This document shows positions 47,628 through 55,719 of a DNA stretch of 64,000 nt, piece by piece (within the stretch, counting starts at the first letter, position 1; each line of letters begins with the position of its first letter). The stretch is from an uncultured Alphaproteobacteria bacterium (GTDB taxonomy: Bacteria; Pseudomonadota; Alphaproteobacteria; UBA8366; GCA-2717185): the NCBI GenBank assembly GCA_943788635.1, contig CALSRA010000027.1:124001-188000 (forward strand), written 5' to 3'. The notes below the pieces were generated by a model. It did no database searches, was not told the origin of the DNA, and worked only from the letters and a program-made list of their open reading frames with translations. The position numbers were made by a program, and so were the translations under genes.

Positions 47628-48922
47628 CTAGTCGTCGCGCAACAGTTTGATTTCGCGTTGCGGGAAGGGGATTTCGACACCATTGGTCTGCAACGCGGTC
47701 CAGATCATCAGGTTCAGGTCGCCCCCGACACGGTTTTCACCGTCGTCGATACCTTCCATCCAGAATTCGATCAGGATATCGATGCCGGAATCGCCGAATT
47801 TTTCGATTTCGGCATCCGGGCGTTCCTCGATTGGCAGGTCGTCCCCGCTGAGCACCTTGGGATGGCTGGCCACGACGCTGCGGAGGATATCAAACAGTTT
47901 CTCCAGATCGGTATCGTAAGCCACCTGAATATGCAGCGAATAGCGCTGCTTGCGGTTGTTATGGGTCCAGTTGGTGAAGGCGGTGGTGATGAACCGTTCG
48001 TTCGGCACCATGATGTCCTTGCCGTCGAAGGTTTCCAGCGTCGCGGAACGCATGGTCAGTTCGCGCAGTCTGCCGGTGCGGCCATCCTCCAGTTCGATAT
48101 AGTCGCCAATGGTGATGGTCCGGTCGAGCAGGATGATGATGCCGGATATGAAGTTCGAGGCAATCTGTTGCAACCCGAAACCAAGGCCGACGCCCAGCGC
48201 GCCGCCGAACACGGCCAGCGCCGTCAGATCGATACCCATCACATTCATGAGCAGCAGGAAGATCAGCATGAAGATGCCGATCTCGAACAGCTTGGCGACG
48301 ACTTCGCGCGTGCCGGCATCCAATGCATTGCGGTTGCGGATCACGCGCTGGCCGGTGGCATTCGATACGCGGCCAAGCCAGAACAGGACAATGCCGAAAA
48401 TGAACGTGCGCAGGATGGCATAGAGCGAAACCCGGATATTGCCGATTTCGATCGAAATGCTTTCCAGATGTCCGGTGACATCGTCCAGCCAGCCAAAGGT
48501 ATAAAGGAGCGCGACAGGGACACCGATCCATTTCAGGATGAACAGGATCGTTGTGTTCTGCACGAAATGGTTGGCCAGGCTGTAGACCATGAAAATGAAG
48601 GCCATGCCCTGCGCTGCCCGGACCAGCCAGGCTTGTCCGGTCACGTCGGCGCTGATCTGTGTCGCGATTCCGAGCATGATGGCGGCAAGGACCGGCAACA
48701 ACAGTTCATGCGTGCCGTGCAGCTCAGACGCAGGTCAAACAGGGCGCCTGGCTTGGGTTCCTCGCGGAAGATCCTGACGCGCGATATCAGCAGGGCCGAG
48801 AGTGCCCAGGCGAGTATCAGTGCGCCTGCGACAATACCGATCTGGACATAAAATTCAGTACTGGCGAGGGAAGCTGTCGCCTCCTGCCAGATCGCATCGG
48901 TCCGTTCGGTCAGCCATTGCAT
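47628..48922 (-). pseudogene. MscS-family mechanosensitive channel, one frameshift
   Basis: About 430 residues. N-terminal part from ATG 48922 (MQWLTERTDAIWQEA, TM YVQIGIVAGALILAWALSAL) is one frame; near 48721-48727 a base is missing and the rest continues as LLLPVLAAIMLGIATQISAD. The core MscS region is complete: AVFGGALGVGLGFGLQQIASNFISG pore helix (shown in part), LLDRTITIGDYIELEDGRTG and VPNERFITTAFTNWTHNN in the beta domain, then the cytoplasmic alpha/beta domain ending PFPQREIKLLRDD. It opens on membrane tension to release solutes under hypo-osmotic shock. One missing base suggests an error rather than decay. Confidence 0.88.
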
Positions 48923-49041
48923 GATGCATTCGCCCTAATGGAATTACAGGGTCCGAATCTACCCTATTCCCGCGGCCGCTGAAACGATATCGCACAACCG
49001 TGGCGGAACTCTGCAAGACGGCAGGGCTGTCCCGAGACCGC

Positions 49042-50202
49042 CTAGTCCCGGATCACATGCGGCAGGAAGCGGGAACTGTCCTTGGTGATGGGGGAGTCAT
49101 CCTCGCGGATACCGATGCCGCAGGGTTGGCTGGCGATCAGCCAGGAGCCGATTACCGTATGGTTGCCCTCGAACACCGGCAGCGGGTGCAGCGCCTGCAC
49201 GATAAAGCCTTCGGCGCCATAGGGGCCGTCGACCGATAGCGGTTGTTCGCCCGGCCGGACCATCTCCACATTGGCGCCTTCGCGAGACAGCAGCGGTTTG
49301 CGCACATGGCCGCCTTCCAGTGTGGCGGCGCGCGGATCGTCTGCAAAATAGGCGGGCAGCAGATTGGGGTGCCCCTCGAACATTTCCCACAACAGCGGCA
49401 ACAGCCCCTTGTTGGACAGGATCGCCTTCCAGGCCGGTTCGATGAAGGTGACGCCGGAATCCGGGATCGACGCCCCGAATTCGTCGGACATCATCCATTC
49501 CCATGGATACAGCTTGAACAGGGTAGTGATGATATTGTCATCAATGTCCGTGAAACGGCTGGCCGGGTCGATACCGATATCTTCCATATTCAGGAAAATG
49601 GTTTCGATCCCGGCCTGTGCGGCGCATTCCTCGACATAGCGCACAGTGCCTTCATCTTCGGCGCTGCCACTGCCGGATGCCAGATGCAGCGCACCGGGGA
49701 TGCCGAAAACGCCGAATGCTTCGGTCATGCGTTCATGGATCGAATTGAACTGGTCGCAGCCGGGCGGGATGATGCCGCGTTCCATCGCCTGTTCCAGCCA
49801 CAGCCACTGAAAGGCCCCGGTTTCGTATAGCGATGTCGGCGTGTCGGCGTTGTATTCCAGCAGCTTCGCCGGGCCGGTGCCGTCATAGGACAGGTCCAGC
49901 CGGCCGTAGAGGTTCTTTTCGCCGTTACGCCAGCTCGTGCGGATGTAATCCCAGAAGGCTTCCGGGATCGCGAGGCGTTGCATGACCTCTTCGCTGTCGA
50001 CGGCACGCCGGACCACATCGAAGCACATTTTCTCGATTTCCCCGCTGGGGTCCTCGATATCGTCCTCGATCTGCTGCAGGGTGAATCGATAGCACGCGGA
50101 TTCGTCCCAGTACGGGGCGCCGTCTATGGTGTGAAAGGTGAAGCCGAGCGAATCCGCCTGGGCTTTCCAATCGCCCCGTTCCTCGATCGCGATGCGTTTC
50201 AT
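49042..50202 (-). CDS. Glutathionylspermidine-synthase-family ATP-grasp protein (YgiC/YjfC-like)
   Basis: 386 residues from ATG 50202 (MKRIAIEERGDWKAQADS). Family motifs: FHTIDGAPYWDESACYRF, NLYGRLDLSYDGTGPAKLLEYNADTPTSL (seen as YGRLDLSYDG and LLEYNADTPTSLYE), FIEPAWKAILSNKGLLPLLW, KPLLSREGANV and SWLIASQPCGIGIRED. The ATP-grasp fold forms an amide bond between a carboxylate and an amine; the YgiC branch lacks the amidase domain of Gss and its substrate is not known. The frame extends upstream to 50442 without similarity. It follows a YgiB-like gene by 22 nt, as in E. coli ygiB-ygiC. Confidence 0.9.
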   Translation of the reverse strand: MKRIAIEERGDWKAQADSLGFTFHTIDGAPYWDESACYRFTLQQIEDDIEDPSGEIEKMCFDVVRRAVDSEEVMQRLAIPEAFWDYIRTSWRNGEKNLYGRLDLSYDGTGPAKLLEYNADTPTSLYETGAFQWLWLEQAMERGIIPPGCDQFNSIHERMTEAFGVFGIPGALHLASGSGSAEDEGTVRYVEECAAQAGIETIFLNMEDIGIDPASRFTDIDDNIITTLFKLYPWEWMMSDEFGASIPDSGVTFIEPAWKAILSNKGLLPLLWEMFEGHPNLLPAYFADDPRAATLEGGHVRKPLLSREGANVEMVRPGEQPLSVDGPYGAEGFIVQALHPLPVFEGNHTVIGSWLIASQPCGIGIREDDSPITKDSSRFLPHVIRD

Positions 50203-50224
50203 GGCCGGGCCGGATGGGCTGCCA

Positions 50225-50773
50225 TCAGCCGCCGTAACTGCGGGAACGGCTTGTCGAGCGTGCGGATGAGCCGAAGCCGTTGCGCCTGACCGTCGATGTC
50301 TTGGTGCTCGGCGCCTTTGCGACCTGGGCCGGAACCTTGGTGACGCCGGTCTTGCTGCCAACCTTCTGGTTGTCGCCGGTGCGGAAATTCTTCGGGTCGT
50401 CCTTGGAGCGGTAGAGGGGCTGTGTTGCGGCACGTGAGCCATTCGACAGCATGCTGCCCATCATGTAGCCCATCATCAGCGGCATGAAGACGGAACCGCC
50501 GCTCTGCGTTTTCTGCGGGGCGGTTTCACATTGCGCTGCGCCGAAATCCGCTTCGCAATCCTCGGCGGAGGTGTATTTGGGCGCCACGCGAACATGTTCC
50601 TGCTTGGCTTGCTCGAAATTGGCGATGCAGGCATCGCGGTCGAACCCGACCTCGTTTTCGCACTGCAGGACATCCTTGAAGATCGCCACATCCTGCGGCG
50701 CTTCTTCGCATGCCGACAGTGTCAGGGCGGATGCGCCCATAAGGGCCAGCTTCAGTGATCGGGAGCGTTTCAT
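50225..50773 (-). CDS. DUF1190 (YgiB-like) lipoprotein
   Basis: 182 residues from ATG 50773. Lipobox TLSAC near residue 21 suggests a lipid-anchored protein. DUF1190 features: VAIFKDVLQCENEVG, DRDACIANFEQAKQEH, YTSAEDCEADFGAAQCE, then a Gly/Met patch (PLMMGYMMGSML) and a Ser/Arg-rich tail (SSARSTSRSRSYGG), like the E. coli YgiB C-terminus. Function unknown. Co-transcribed with the YgiC-like gene. Confidence 0.85.
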   Translation of the reverse strand: MKRSRSLKLALMGASALTLSACEEAPQDVAIFKDVLQCENEVGFDRDACIANFEQAKQEHVRVAPKYTSAEDCEADFGAAQCETAPQKTQSGGSVFMPLMMGYMMGSMLSNGSRAATQPLYRSKDDPKNFRTGDNQKVGSKTGVTKVPAQVAKAPSTKTSTVRRNGFGSSARSTSRSRSYGG

Positions 50774-50994
50774 GATGTCATGCCCGGTTGTTCCATTTGG
50801 TGAACACAATGTAATCGGCAAAACCGCCGGGGCAAGCGGTATCTCCAATTTTTCATGCCAAATCGCAAGGCGATCCGGCGAAAAACAAGGGGTTTATTGC
50901 TTCGGTTTCGACCAAACCATCGCCTGCCGCATTGCCGGTAGGTTGCCAGATATCGTAATCGTCCCGGAGAACGGAAATGTCGGCCCTGTCACCG

Positions 50995-51900
50995 CTACCC
51001 GCTTATCTGCGCCACTTCCTCCAGCAACCAGTTGCGGAAGGCGGCGATCTTCGGTTCGTCCGCCCGGGATTCGGGACAGACCAGATAATAGGCCCAGTCG
51101 ACCTTCATCGAAAATTCGAACGGCGCGACCAGCCGTCCCGCCGCGATGTCATCATCGGCCAGCGGGCGTAACGCCAAGCGCCACCCCCTGGCCGACAATG
51201 GCTGCCTGATAACTGACATGGGCATGGCTGAAGTTCGGCCCGTGCGACGAAATCAACGCCTTCGACCCCGGCCGCGCGCAGCCACATGCCCCAGTCGAAG
51301 GCCTTCACGTCCTCGTGCAGCAGCGTGTGGTATTTCAGGTCTTCCGGCCGGCGCAGGGGATGCGGTCCTTCCTCGATAAGTTTCGGGCTGCATATGGGGA
51401 AGACCTCCTGTTCCATCAGTCGCGTGGCGTGCAGCCCCAGTCGCCCGCTGTCGCGGCTGTAGCGAATACCGCTGTCGACATCCTCGCGCGCGAAATCGAC
51501 GCTCCGGTCCTCGGCCGTAAAACGGACCTCGATTTCCGGATGGCGATGCGCAAAACGGGCCAGGCGCGACACCAGCCATTTCGCGCCAAAGGACGGGGAT
51601 CACGCTGATCGTCAGCAGGTTGTCCGGGCGGACGGAGACAACCTGCCGGGTCGCGCTGTCGATCTGATCCAGCGCGTCGCGGATGGCGATGAGATAACGC
51701 TGCCCCGTTTCCGTCAGCAGCAGCGCCCGGTTGAGCCGCCGGAACAGCGGCGCTTCCAGCCAGGATTCGAGCGATTTTATCTGGTGGCTGACCGCGGCCT
51801 GGGTGACGTGCAGTTCATCCGCGGCCTTGGTGAAACTAAGGTGCCGCCCCGCGGCTTCGAAGGTGCGCAGGGCATTCAACGGCGGCAGGCGATAGGCCAT
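50995..51900 (-). pseudogene. LysR-family regulator (GcvA type), three indels
   Basis: About 300 residues. N-terminal helix-turn-helix intact: LPPLNALRTFEAAGRHLSF, AADELHVTQAAVSHQIKSLE. The effector domain is spread over three frames with breaks near 51596 (CCCC for CCC), 51238 and 51180. The pieces read WLVSRLARFAHRHPEIEVRF, IRYSRDSGRLGLHATRLMEQ, then PLADDDIAAGRLVAPFEFSM and the stop at 50995. It is divergent from the DUF1127 gene and may control it. The GcvA-like subgroup is inferred from the LPPLNALRTFEAAGRH start. Confidence 0.8.
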
Positions 51901-52050
51901 CCGGTATGCCTTTCGGATTAATTATTCTAATCCATAGCATGAATATTGATCGTTTGTGAACCATTGAAAACCCTCCTAAATACCGTGTTCCGGACGATTG
52001 GAAAACCTGCTCCGGGGCGTTTAACCGATAAAAGGATAAGGACCGAAAAA

Positions 52051-52290
52051 ATGAGCCCCAACGACTCCATATGCACCCAGCCGGGCCTGCTGACCACGCA
52101 GCCCATCCTTGGCATTGACGGTCATACAGACAGCATGTTCGCGCGTGTTGTCATGATCCTGTCCGTCTGGCGCAAGCGCGCCAAACAGCGCCGCGCGCTG
52201 GGTCATCTGGACGCGCATCTGCTGATGGATATCGGGGTTGACCGGGTGATGGCGAAACAGGAAGCCGACAAACCCTTCTGGCGCGTCTGA
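52051..52290 (+). CDS. DUF1127 domain protein
   Basis: 79 residues. ATG 52051 with AAAGGATAAGG upstream. The C-terminal DUF1127 helix pair: RALGHLDAHLLMDIGVDRV, preceded by a basic WRKRAKQRR stretch. Small DUF1127 proteins in alphaproteobacteria are linked to RNA turnover, phosphate and carbon metabolism and stress. It is 150 nt from the divergent LysR gene, whose gap (51901-52050) is AT-rich and should hold both promoters. Confidence 0.85.
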   Translation: MSPNDSICTQPGLLTTQPILGIDGHTDSMFARVVMILSVWRKRAKQRRALGHLDAHLLMDIGVDRVMAKQEADKPFWRV

Positions 52291-52306
52291 ACCTTCGCGC
52301 TACAGC

Positions 52307-53281
52307 CTAGCGGACCGTAATAACAACCTTGCCTGTCGCCTGTCGTGTCGTCAGCATCGTCAGGGCCTCCGCGGCACGTTCCAGCGGGAAGCTGTGTCCG
52401 ACCTTCGGATGCAGTTTGCCCGCGGCGAACCACTCTCCCAGTTTTGTAAAGGTCTGTCCGGTTACTTCCGGATGCGTGCGCCGGTATCCACCGACTGAAA
52501 CACCGACGGCTGAAAGGTTCTTCACCAGCAGGTAATTTGCGGGGATCTGCGGGATCGTACCGCCGGCAAAGCCGATGATGGCGATCCGCCCGTCGACATT
52601 CAGGCTGCGCAGCGATTGGGCAAAGGCATCGCCGCCGACGGGATCGAACACGACATCTGCGCCCCCGGTCAATTCCTTCACCCTGTCGCGGATATTTTCG
52701 GTGGTGTAATCGATGGCGTGGTCGGCGCCGTATTCCCGTGCCATTGCCGCCTTGGCCGCACCGCCGACCGCCGCGATGACGGTCGCGCCCATGGCCTTGC
52801 CAATATCGACCGCGGCCAGTCCCGCGCCGCCGGTTGCACCGTTGACCAGCAATACTTCACCCGCTTCAAGATGAATTTGCCGGTGGTTCAGCGTGACAAC
52901 AGCGGTGGAATAGGTGATCGGGAAGCCGGCGGCGGTGACATAATCCATGCCATCGGGAATCGGCATCGTATTGGCAGCCTCGGCGACTGCTTCTTCCGCA
53001 AAACCGCCCAGCCTGGTCCAGGACATCACCCGGTCGCCCGGTTTGAATCCGGTCACACCTTCACCCGAATCGATGATCGTGCCGGCAACTTCCAGCCCAG
53101 GCGCGAACGGCAATTCCGGCTTGTACTGGTAATGCCCGCTGATCATCAGCGTATCGGCAAAATTGCAGCCGGCGGCATGGACGGCAACGCGCACTTCTCC
53201 CGGTCCAGGGGGCGGTGAGGCCGTCTCCGTAAGGGTCAGGGTGTCGGGTTTCCCGAGTTCGTTGACGAGCATGGCCCGCAT
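52307..53281 (-). CDS. NADPH:quinone oxidoreductase family protein
   Basis: 324 residues, medium-chain dehydrogenase fold without the zinc ligands, typical of QOR/zeta-crystallin. Motifs: VHAAGCNFADTLMISGHYQ, FAPGLEVAGTIIDSGEGV, NADP-binding LLVNGATGGAGLAAVDIGKA, and DVVFDPVGGDAF. It probably reduces quinones or enoyl substrates with NADPH in the cytoplasm. Starts at ATG 53281; convergent with the DUF1127 gene, 16 nt between stops. Confidence 0.9.
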   Translation of the reverse strand: MRAMLVNELGKPDTLTLTETASPPPGPGEVRVAVHAAGCNFADTLMISGHYQYKPELPFAPGLEVAGTIIDSGEGVTGFKPGDRVMSWTRLGGFAEEAVAEAANTMPIPDGMDYVTAAGFPITYSTAVVTLNHRQIHLEAGEVLLVNGATGGAGLAAVDIGKAMGATVIAAVGGAAKAAMAREYGADHAIDYTTENIRDRVKELTGGADVVFDPVGGDAFAQSLRSLNVDGRIAIIGFAGGTIPQIPANYLLVKNLSAVGVSVGGYRRTHPEVTGQTFTKLGEWFAAGKLHPKVGHSFPLERAAEALTMLTTRQATGKVVITVR

Positions 53282-53397
53282 GTGGCCTTCCCAGATTTGT
53301 TAAGGTGCCGAAACAATTATCGGCGCAATGGCCCTGCGGCGGTGGAATGTAATTACCAGCTTGCCCCGGACCGGGCGTCCATGCAAGGTTCCGCCGC

Positions 53398-53928
53398 ATG
53401 CGGGGTTTCTTCGGAATCGGCGTCGAGAATATCTCGAAGCCAATGAATGTCGGCAGTCTGTTTCGGTCGGCGCATGCCTTCGGTGCGAGTTTCGTTTTCG
53501 TGATCGCGCCGGTGTTTGACGTGCGCGCGGCCTATCGCGCCGATACCTCGTCGACCGCCAAGCATGTGCCGCTGTACCAGTTCGATTCGCTGGAGGATTT
53601 CAAGCTGCCGCATGAATGCCGGCTGGTCGGGGTTGAACTGATGGATGACGCGGTGGAGCTGCCAAGTTTCACCCATCCGGACCGGGCGGCCTATGTGCTG
53701 GGACCGGAACGGGGATCCCTGTCGCCGGGGCTGGTTGACCGTTGTGATTTCACCGTCAAAATTCCGACTAATTTCTGTGTGAATGTCGGAATCGCCGGCG
53801 CAATCCTGATGTATGACCGGCACATAACCAAGGGGCGATACCCGCCGCGACCGACCGGGGCGGGTGGCCCTGTCGAAGGCTTGCAGCCGCATGTGCACGG
53901 GGGACGGATCTCGCGACGGGGGTTGTAA
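53398..53928 (+). CDS. SpoU/TrmH-family RNA 2'-O-methyltransferase
   Basis: 176 residues. Family motif 1 ENISKPMNVGSLFRSAHAFG, motif 2 YVLGPERGSLSPGL and motif 3 VKIPTNFCVNVGIAGAILMYD, the SPOUT knot that binds SAM. No N-terminal substrate-binding extension, so it resembles the short TrmH/TrmL-like forms. The target (tRNA or rRNA) is not decided by sequence. ATG 53398. The IalB gene follows after 29 nt on the same strand. Confidence 0.9.
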   Translation: MRGFFGIGVENISKPMNVGSLFRSAHAFGASFVFVIAPVFDVRAAYRADTSSTAKHVPLYQFDSLEDFKLPHECRLVGVELMDDAVELPSFTHPDRAAYVLGPERGSLSPGLVDRCDFTVKIPTNFCVNVGIAGAILMYDRHITKGRYPPRPTGAGGPVEGLQPHVHGGRISRRGL

Positions 53929-53957
53929 GGTCGGGGCTGTAAGGCAAGGAGTAGAAC

Positions 53958-54482
53958 GTGCGTTTTCCATCCATTATTCGAATTTCTCTGGCGGCATTGG
54001 GGCTCGTGCTGACCGCCGGCATGGCGCAGGCCGACGAGGTGTCGCTGGGTACCTTCAAGGACTGGCAGGCCTATTCCTTCAAGGAAGGCGACAAGAATGT
54101 CTGCGTCGTCTGGGGGAAGCCCGCGAAGGAAGCGGGCAAGTATACCAAGCGGGGCGAGGTTCGGGTCTTCATCGCGCACCGTCCCTGGACCCGGCCGAAA
54201 CGGGTCAACGAGATCAGTTTCGAAGCCGGGTACGGGTTTCGGAAGGACAGTGAAGCCGCCGCCACGATCGATGGCCGGAAGTTTGCGCTGTTTACCGATG
54301 GCGACACAGCCTGGAACCGGTCGGCGAAGGATGATGCGGCGATGGTCAAAGCCATGCGCATCGGCAAGAAGATGGTCGTGAACGGCGTATCCGGCCGTGG
54401 CACGAAAACGACTGATACCTATTCCCTGCTGGGCTTTACCGCGGCCCATAACGCTATCAACAAGGCGTGCAAGGTGAAGTGA
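53958..54482 (+). CDS. Invasion-associated locus B (IalB) family protein
   Basis: 174 residues. GTG 53958 with AAGGAG 7 nt upstream. Signal peptide IIRISLAALGLVLTAGMAQA-DE. The mature part has the IalB fold: FKDWQAYSFKEGDKNVCVVW, PKRVNEISFEAGYGF, AMVKAMRIGKKMVVNGVSG and TDTYSLLGFTAAHNAINKAC. Alphaproteobacterial IalB proteins are periplasmic and of unclear biochemical role; the name comes from Bartonella. Probably co-transcribed with the SpoU gene. Confidence 0.88.
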   Translation: MRFPSIIRISLAALGLVLTAGMAQADEVSLGTFKDWQAYSFKEGDKNVCVVWGKPAKEAGKYTKRGEVRVFIAHRPWTRPKRVNEISFEAGYGFRKDSEAAATIDGRKFALFTDGDTAWNRSAKDDAAMVKAMRIGKKMVVNGVSGRGTKTTDTYSLLGFTAAHNAINKACKVK

Positions 54483-54535
54483 GCGACAGGCCATGAGGGC
54501 CTCTCTGCCTCCGGAATGAGCGGGAGATGCTGTCC

Positions 54536-54598
54536 ATGAACATCTTTCTTACCGGCGCAACCGGCTATATCGGGGGCGGCTGTTACGCAGCGGCCTGA
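54536..54598 (+). pseudogene. Remnant: first codons of an NAD(P)-dependent epimerase-like gene
   Basis: ATG 54536 with CGGGAGATG upstream starts MNIFLTGATGYIGGG, the classic Rossmann start of extended SDR/NmrA-type proteins, and then runs into the 75-bp repeat and stops at TGA 54596. The rest of the gene is missing. The break coincides with the repeat boundary at 54582, so it marks a recombination or integration junction. Confidence 0.75.
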
Positions 54599-54656
54599 AT
54601 TGCCGGTTCCACCGCAAGGGCCGATTGCGGCACGAAAACCTGTCCGCTGGAAATCG
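54582..54656 (-). repeat. 75-bp direct repeat, copy A (displaced 3' end of prpF-family gene)
   Basis: 71 of 75 bases equal to 55645-55719, same orientation. On the minus strand it reads ISSGQVFVPQSALAVEPAIQ followed by AAA and the stop codon, the same C-terminus as the intact gene. Two of the four differences are synonymous third positions (TCG/TCA, GTG/GTA). It begins one base beyond the stop codon. Confidence 0.9.
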
Positions 54657-55644
54657 AAACGCAAAAAACTAAAAAGAACGTTTAGGTTGAGTTCATAGTC
54701 TTGAACGTTACAATACTCTTTTTCGAGTTATTGCCATTTTTCAATTTTCTAAGGGTTAGTTGATAAGGTCGAAAGATAAATTTTCGAAGCGGAATAGAAT
54801 TGCTGTAGGGGTACTGCCGCAGGGATGATGTTTACTCCCTTGTCAAAATTGATTCTGGTATACTTCAATAATGAGAAACGTTTGTAAAATGTGCGACGAG
54901 CGATCTGACTTCGTAGATGCGCATATTGTTCCTCGTAGCTTCTATCCTGAGAGGGGGCGCGGACGAGAAGCGTTGATCGTTATGACTATGAACAAAAATA
55001 TACGAAACGGGCGTTCTCGGATCGGAATATATGATAAATACCTTGTGTGTGAAGGATGCGAAAAAAAATTTGACCCATTTGACGATTATGCTGCCAAACT
55101 TTTATTGGTTAATAGAGAAAGGCATAAAGTTATAGAAAACCATGGCGATCTGGTTGGATATCTTATTGATACTTTTGATTATAAAAAACTGAAACTTTTC
55201 GGGTTATCCTTGCTATGGAGATCTGCTTTTACAAGTCGTATTGAGTTTTCAAATGTAAAGCTAGGACTATTTCAGGGTATCCTTACGCAGTTGTTGAAAA
55301 ATGAAGACCCTGAGTGCCCTGAAGTGTTTAGTTGCCAATTAACTCGATTCAGCGACGTAAAAGATTGGCAATCAGGTTTTTTGTCTCCCTTTCGTGAAAA
55401 GTATGAAGGAATAAATTTTTATAGATTTTTGCTGGGCAGCTATGCCCTTTACGTTAAGGTTGACAGAAGGCCAACTCCGAAATTTATGTCTCCGTTTATA
55501 ATGCGACCAAACGCTCCGCTAATATTAGATTCTAGGGAATTTCGCGGTGGCCCAGAGTACCGAGCGTTCTATCGAACTGCCAACATGATAAGGGAATAAT
55601 ACTTAAAATTGCAGCGATAGTTGGAGTAAGGATTAACAGTTCAG
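54657..55644. mobile_element. AT-rich inserted cassette between direct repeats
   Basis: 988 nt whose base composition is very unlike its surroundings (about 35% GC in three counted lines, against over 60% around it). Bounded exactly by the two 75-bp repeats. Contains one gene (54871-55599) and no integrase or transposase. Best read as a small integrated element or its remnant, inserted at the 3' end of the prpF-family gene. 54657-54870 is AT-rich leader with no second gene. Confidence 0.7.
54871..55599 (+). CDS. Orphan Cys-rich HNH/zinc-finger-like protein in the AT-rich cassette
   Basis: 242 residues. Two CxxC pairs and a His segment: CKMCDERSDFVDAHIVPRSF and YLVCEGCEKKFDPFDDYAA. This C..C-HxxPR-C..C layout resembles HNH-type zinc folds, but the last His/Asn of HNH nucleases is not evident. 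The rest (about 90-242) has no family I recognise. Codon use is AT-rich throughout and unlike all other genes in the window, a strong sign of transfer. ATG 54871 lacks a strong Shine-Dalgarno. Defence or mobile-element function is a guess. Confidence 0.75.
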   Translation: MRNVCKMCDERSDFVDAHIVPRSFYPERGRGREALIVMTMNKNIRNGRSRIGIYDKYLVCEGCEKKFDPFDDYAAKLLLVNRERHKVIENHGDLVGYLIDTFDYKKLKLFGLSLLWRSAFTSRIEFSNVKLGLFQGILTQLLKNEDPECPEVFSCQLTRFSDVKDWQSGFLSPFREKYEGINFYRFLLGSYALYVKVDRRPTPKFMSPFIMRPNAPLILDSREFRGGPEYRAFYRTANMIRE

Positions 55645-55719
55645 GTTACGCAGCGGCCTGAATTGCCGGTTCTACCGCAAGGGCTGATTGCGGCACGAAA
55701 ACCTGTCCGCTGAAGATCG
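55645..55719 (-). repeat. 75-bp direct repeat, copy B (current 3' end of prpF-family gene)
   Basis: Forms the last 24 codons and stop of the intact prpF-family gene. Mismatches to copy A at four positions. If the cassette inserted site-specifically, this copy was brought in with it and copy A is the original end. Confidence 0.9.

Noticed and set aside
47658-48851. Plus-strand open frame of 397 codons
   Set aside because: Antisense of the mscS gene; rich in Gln, Asp and His without any fold signature.
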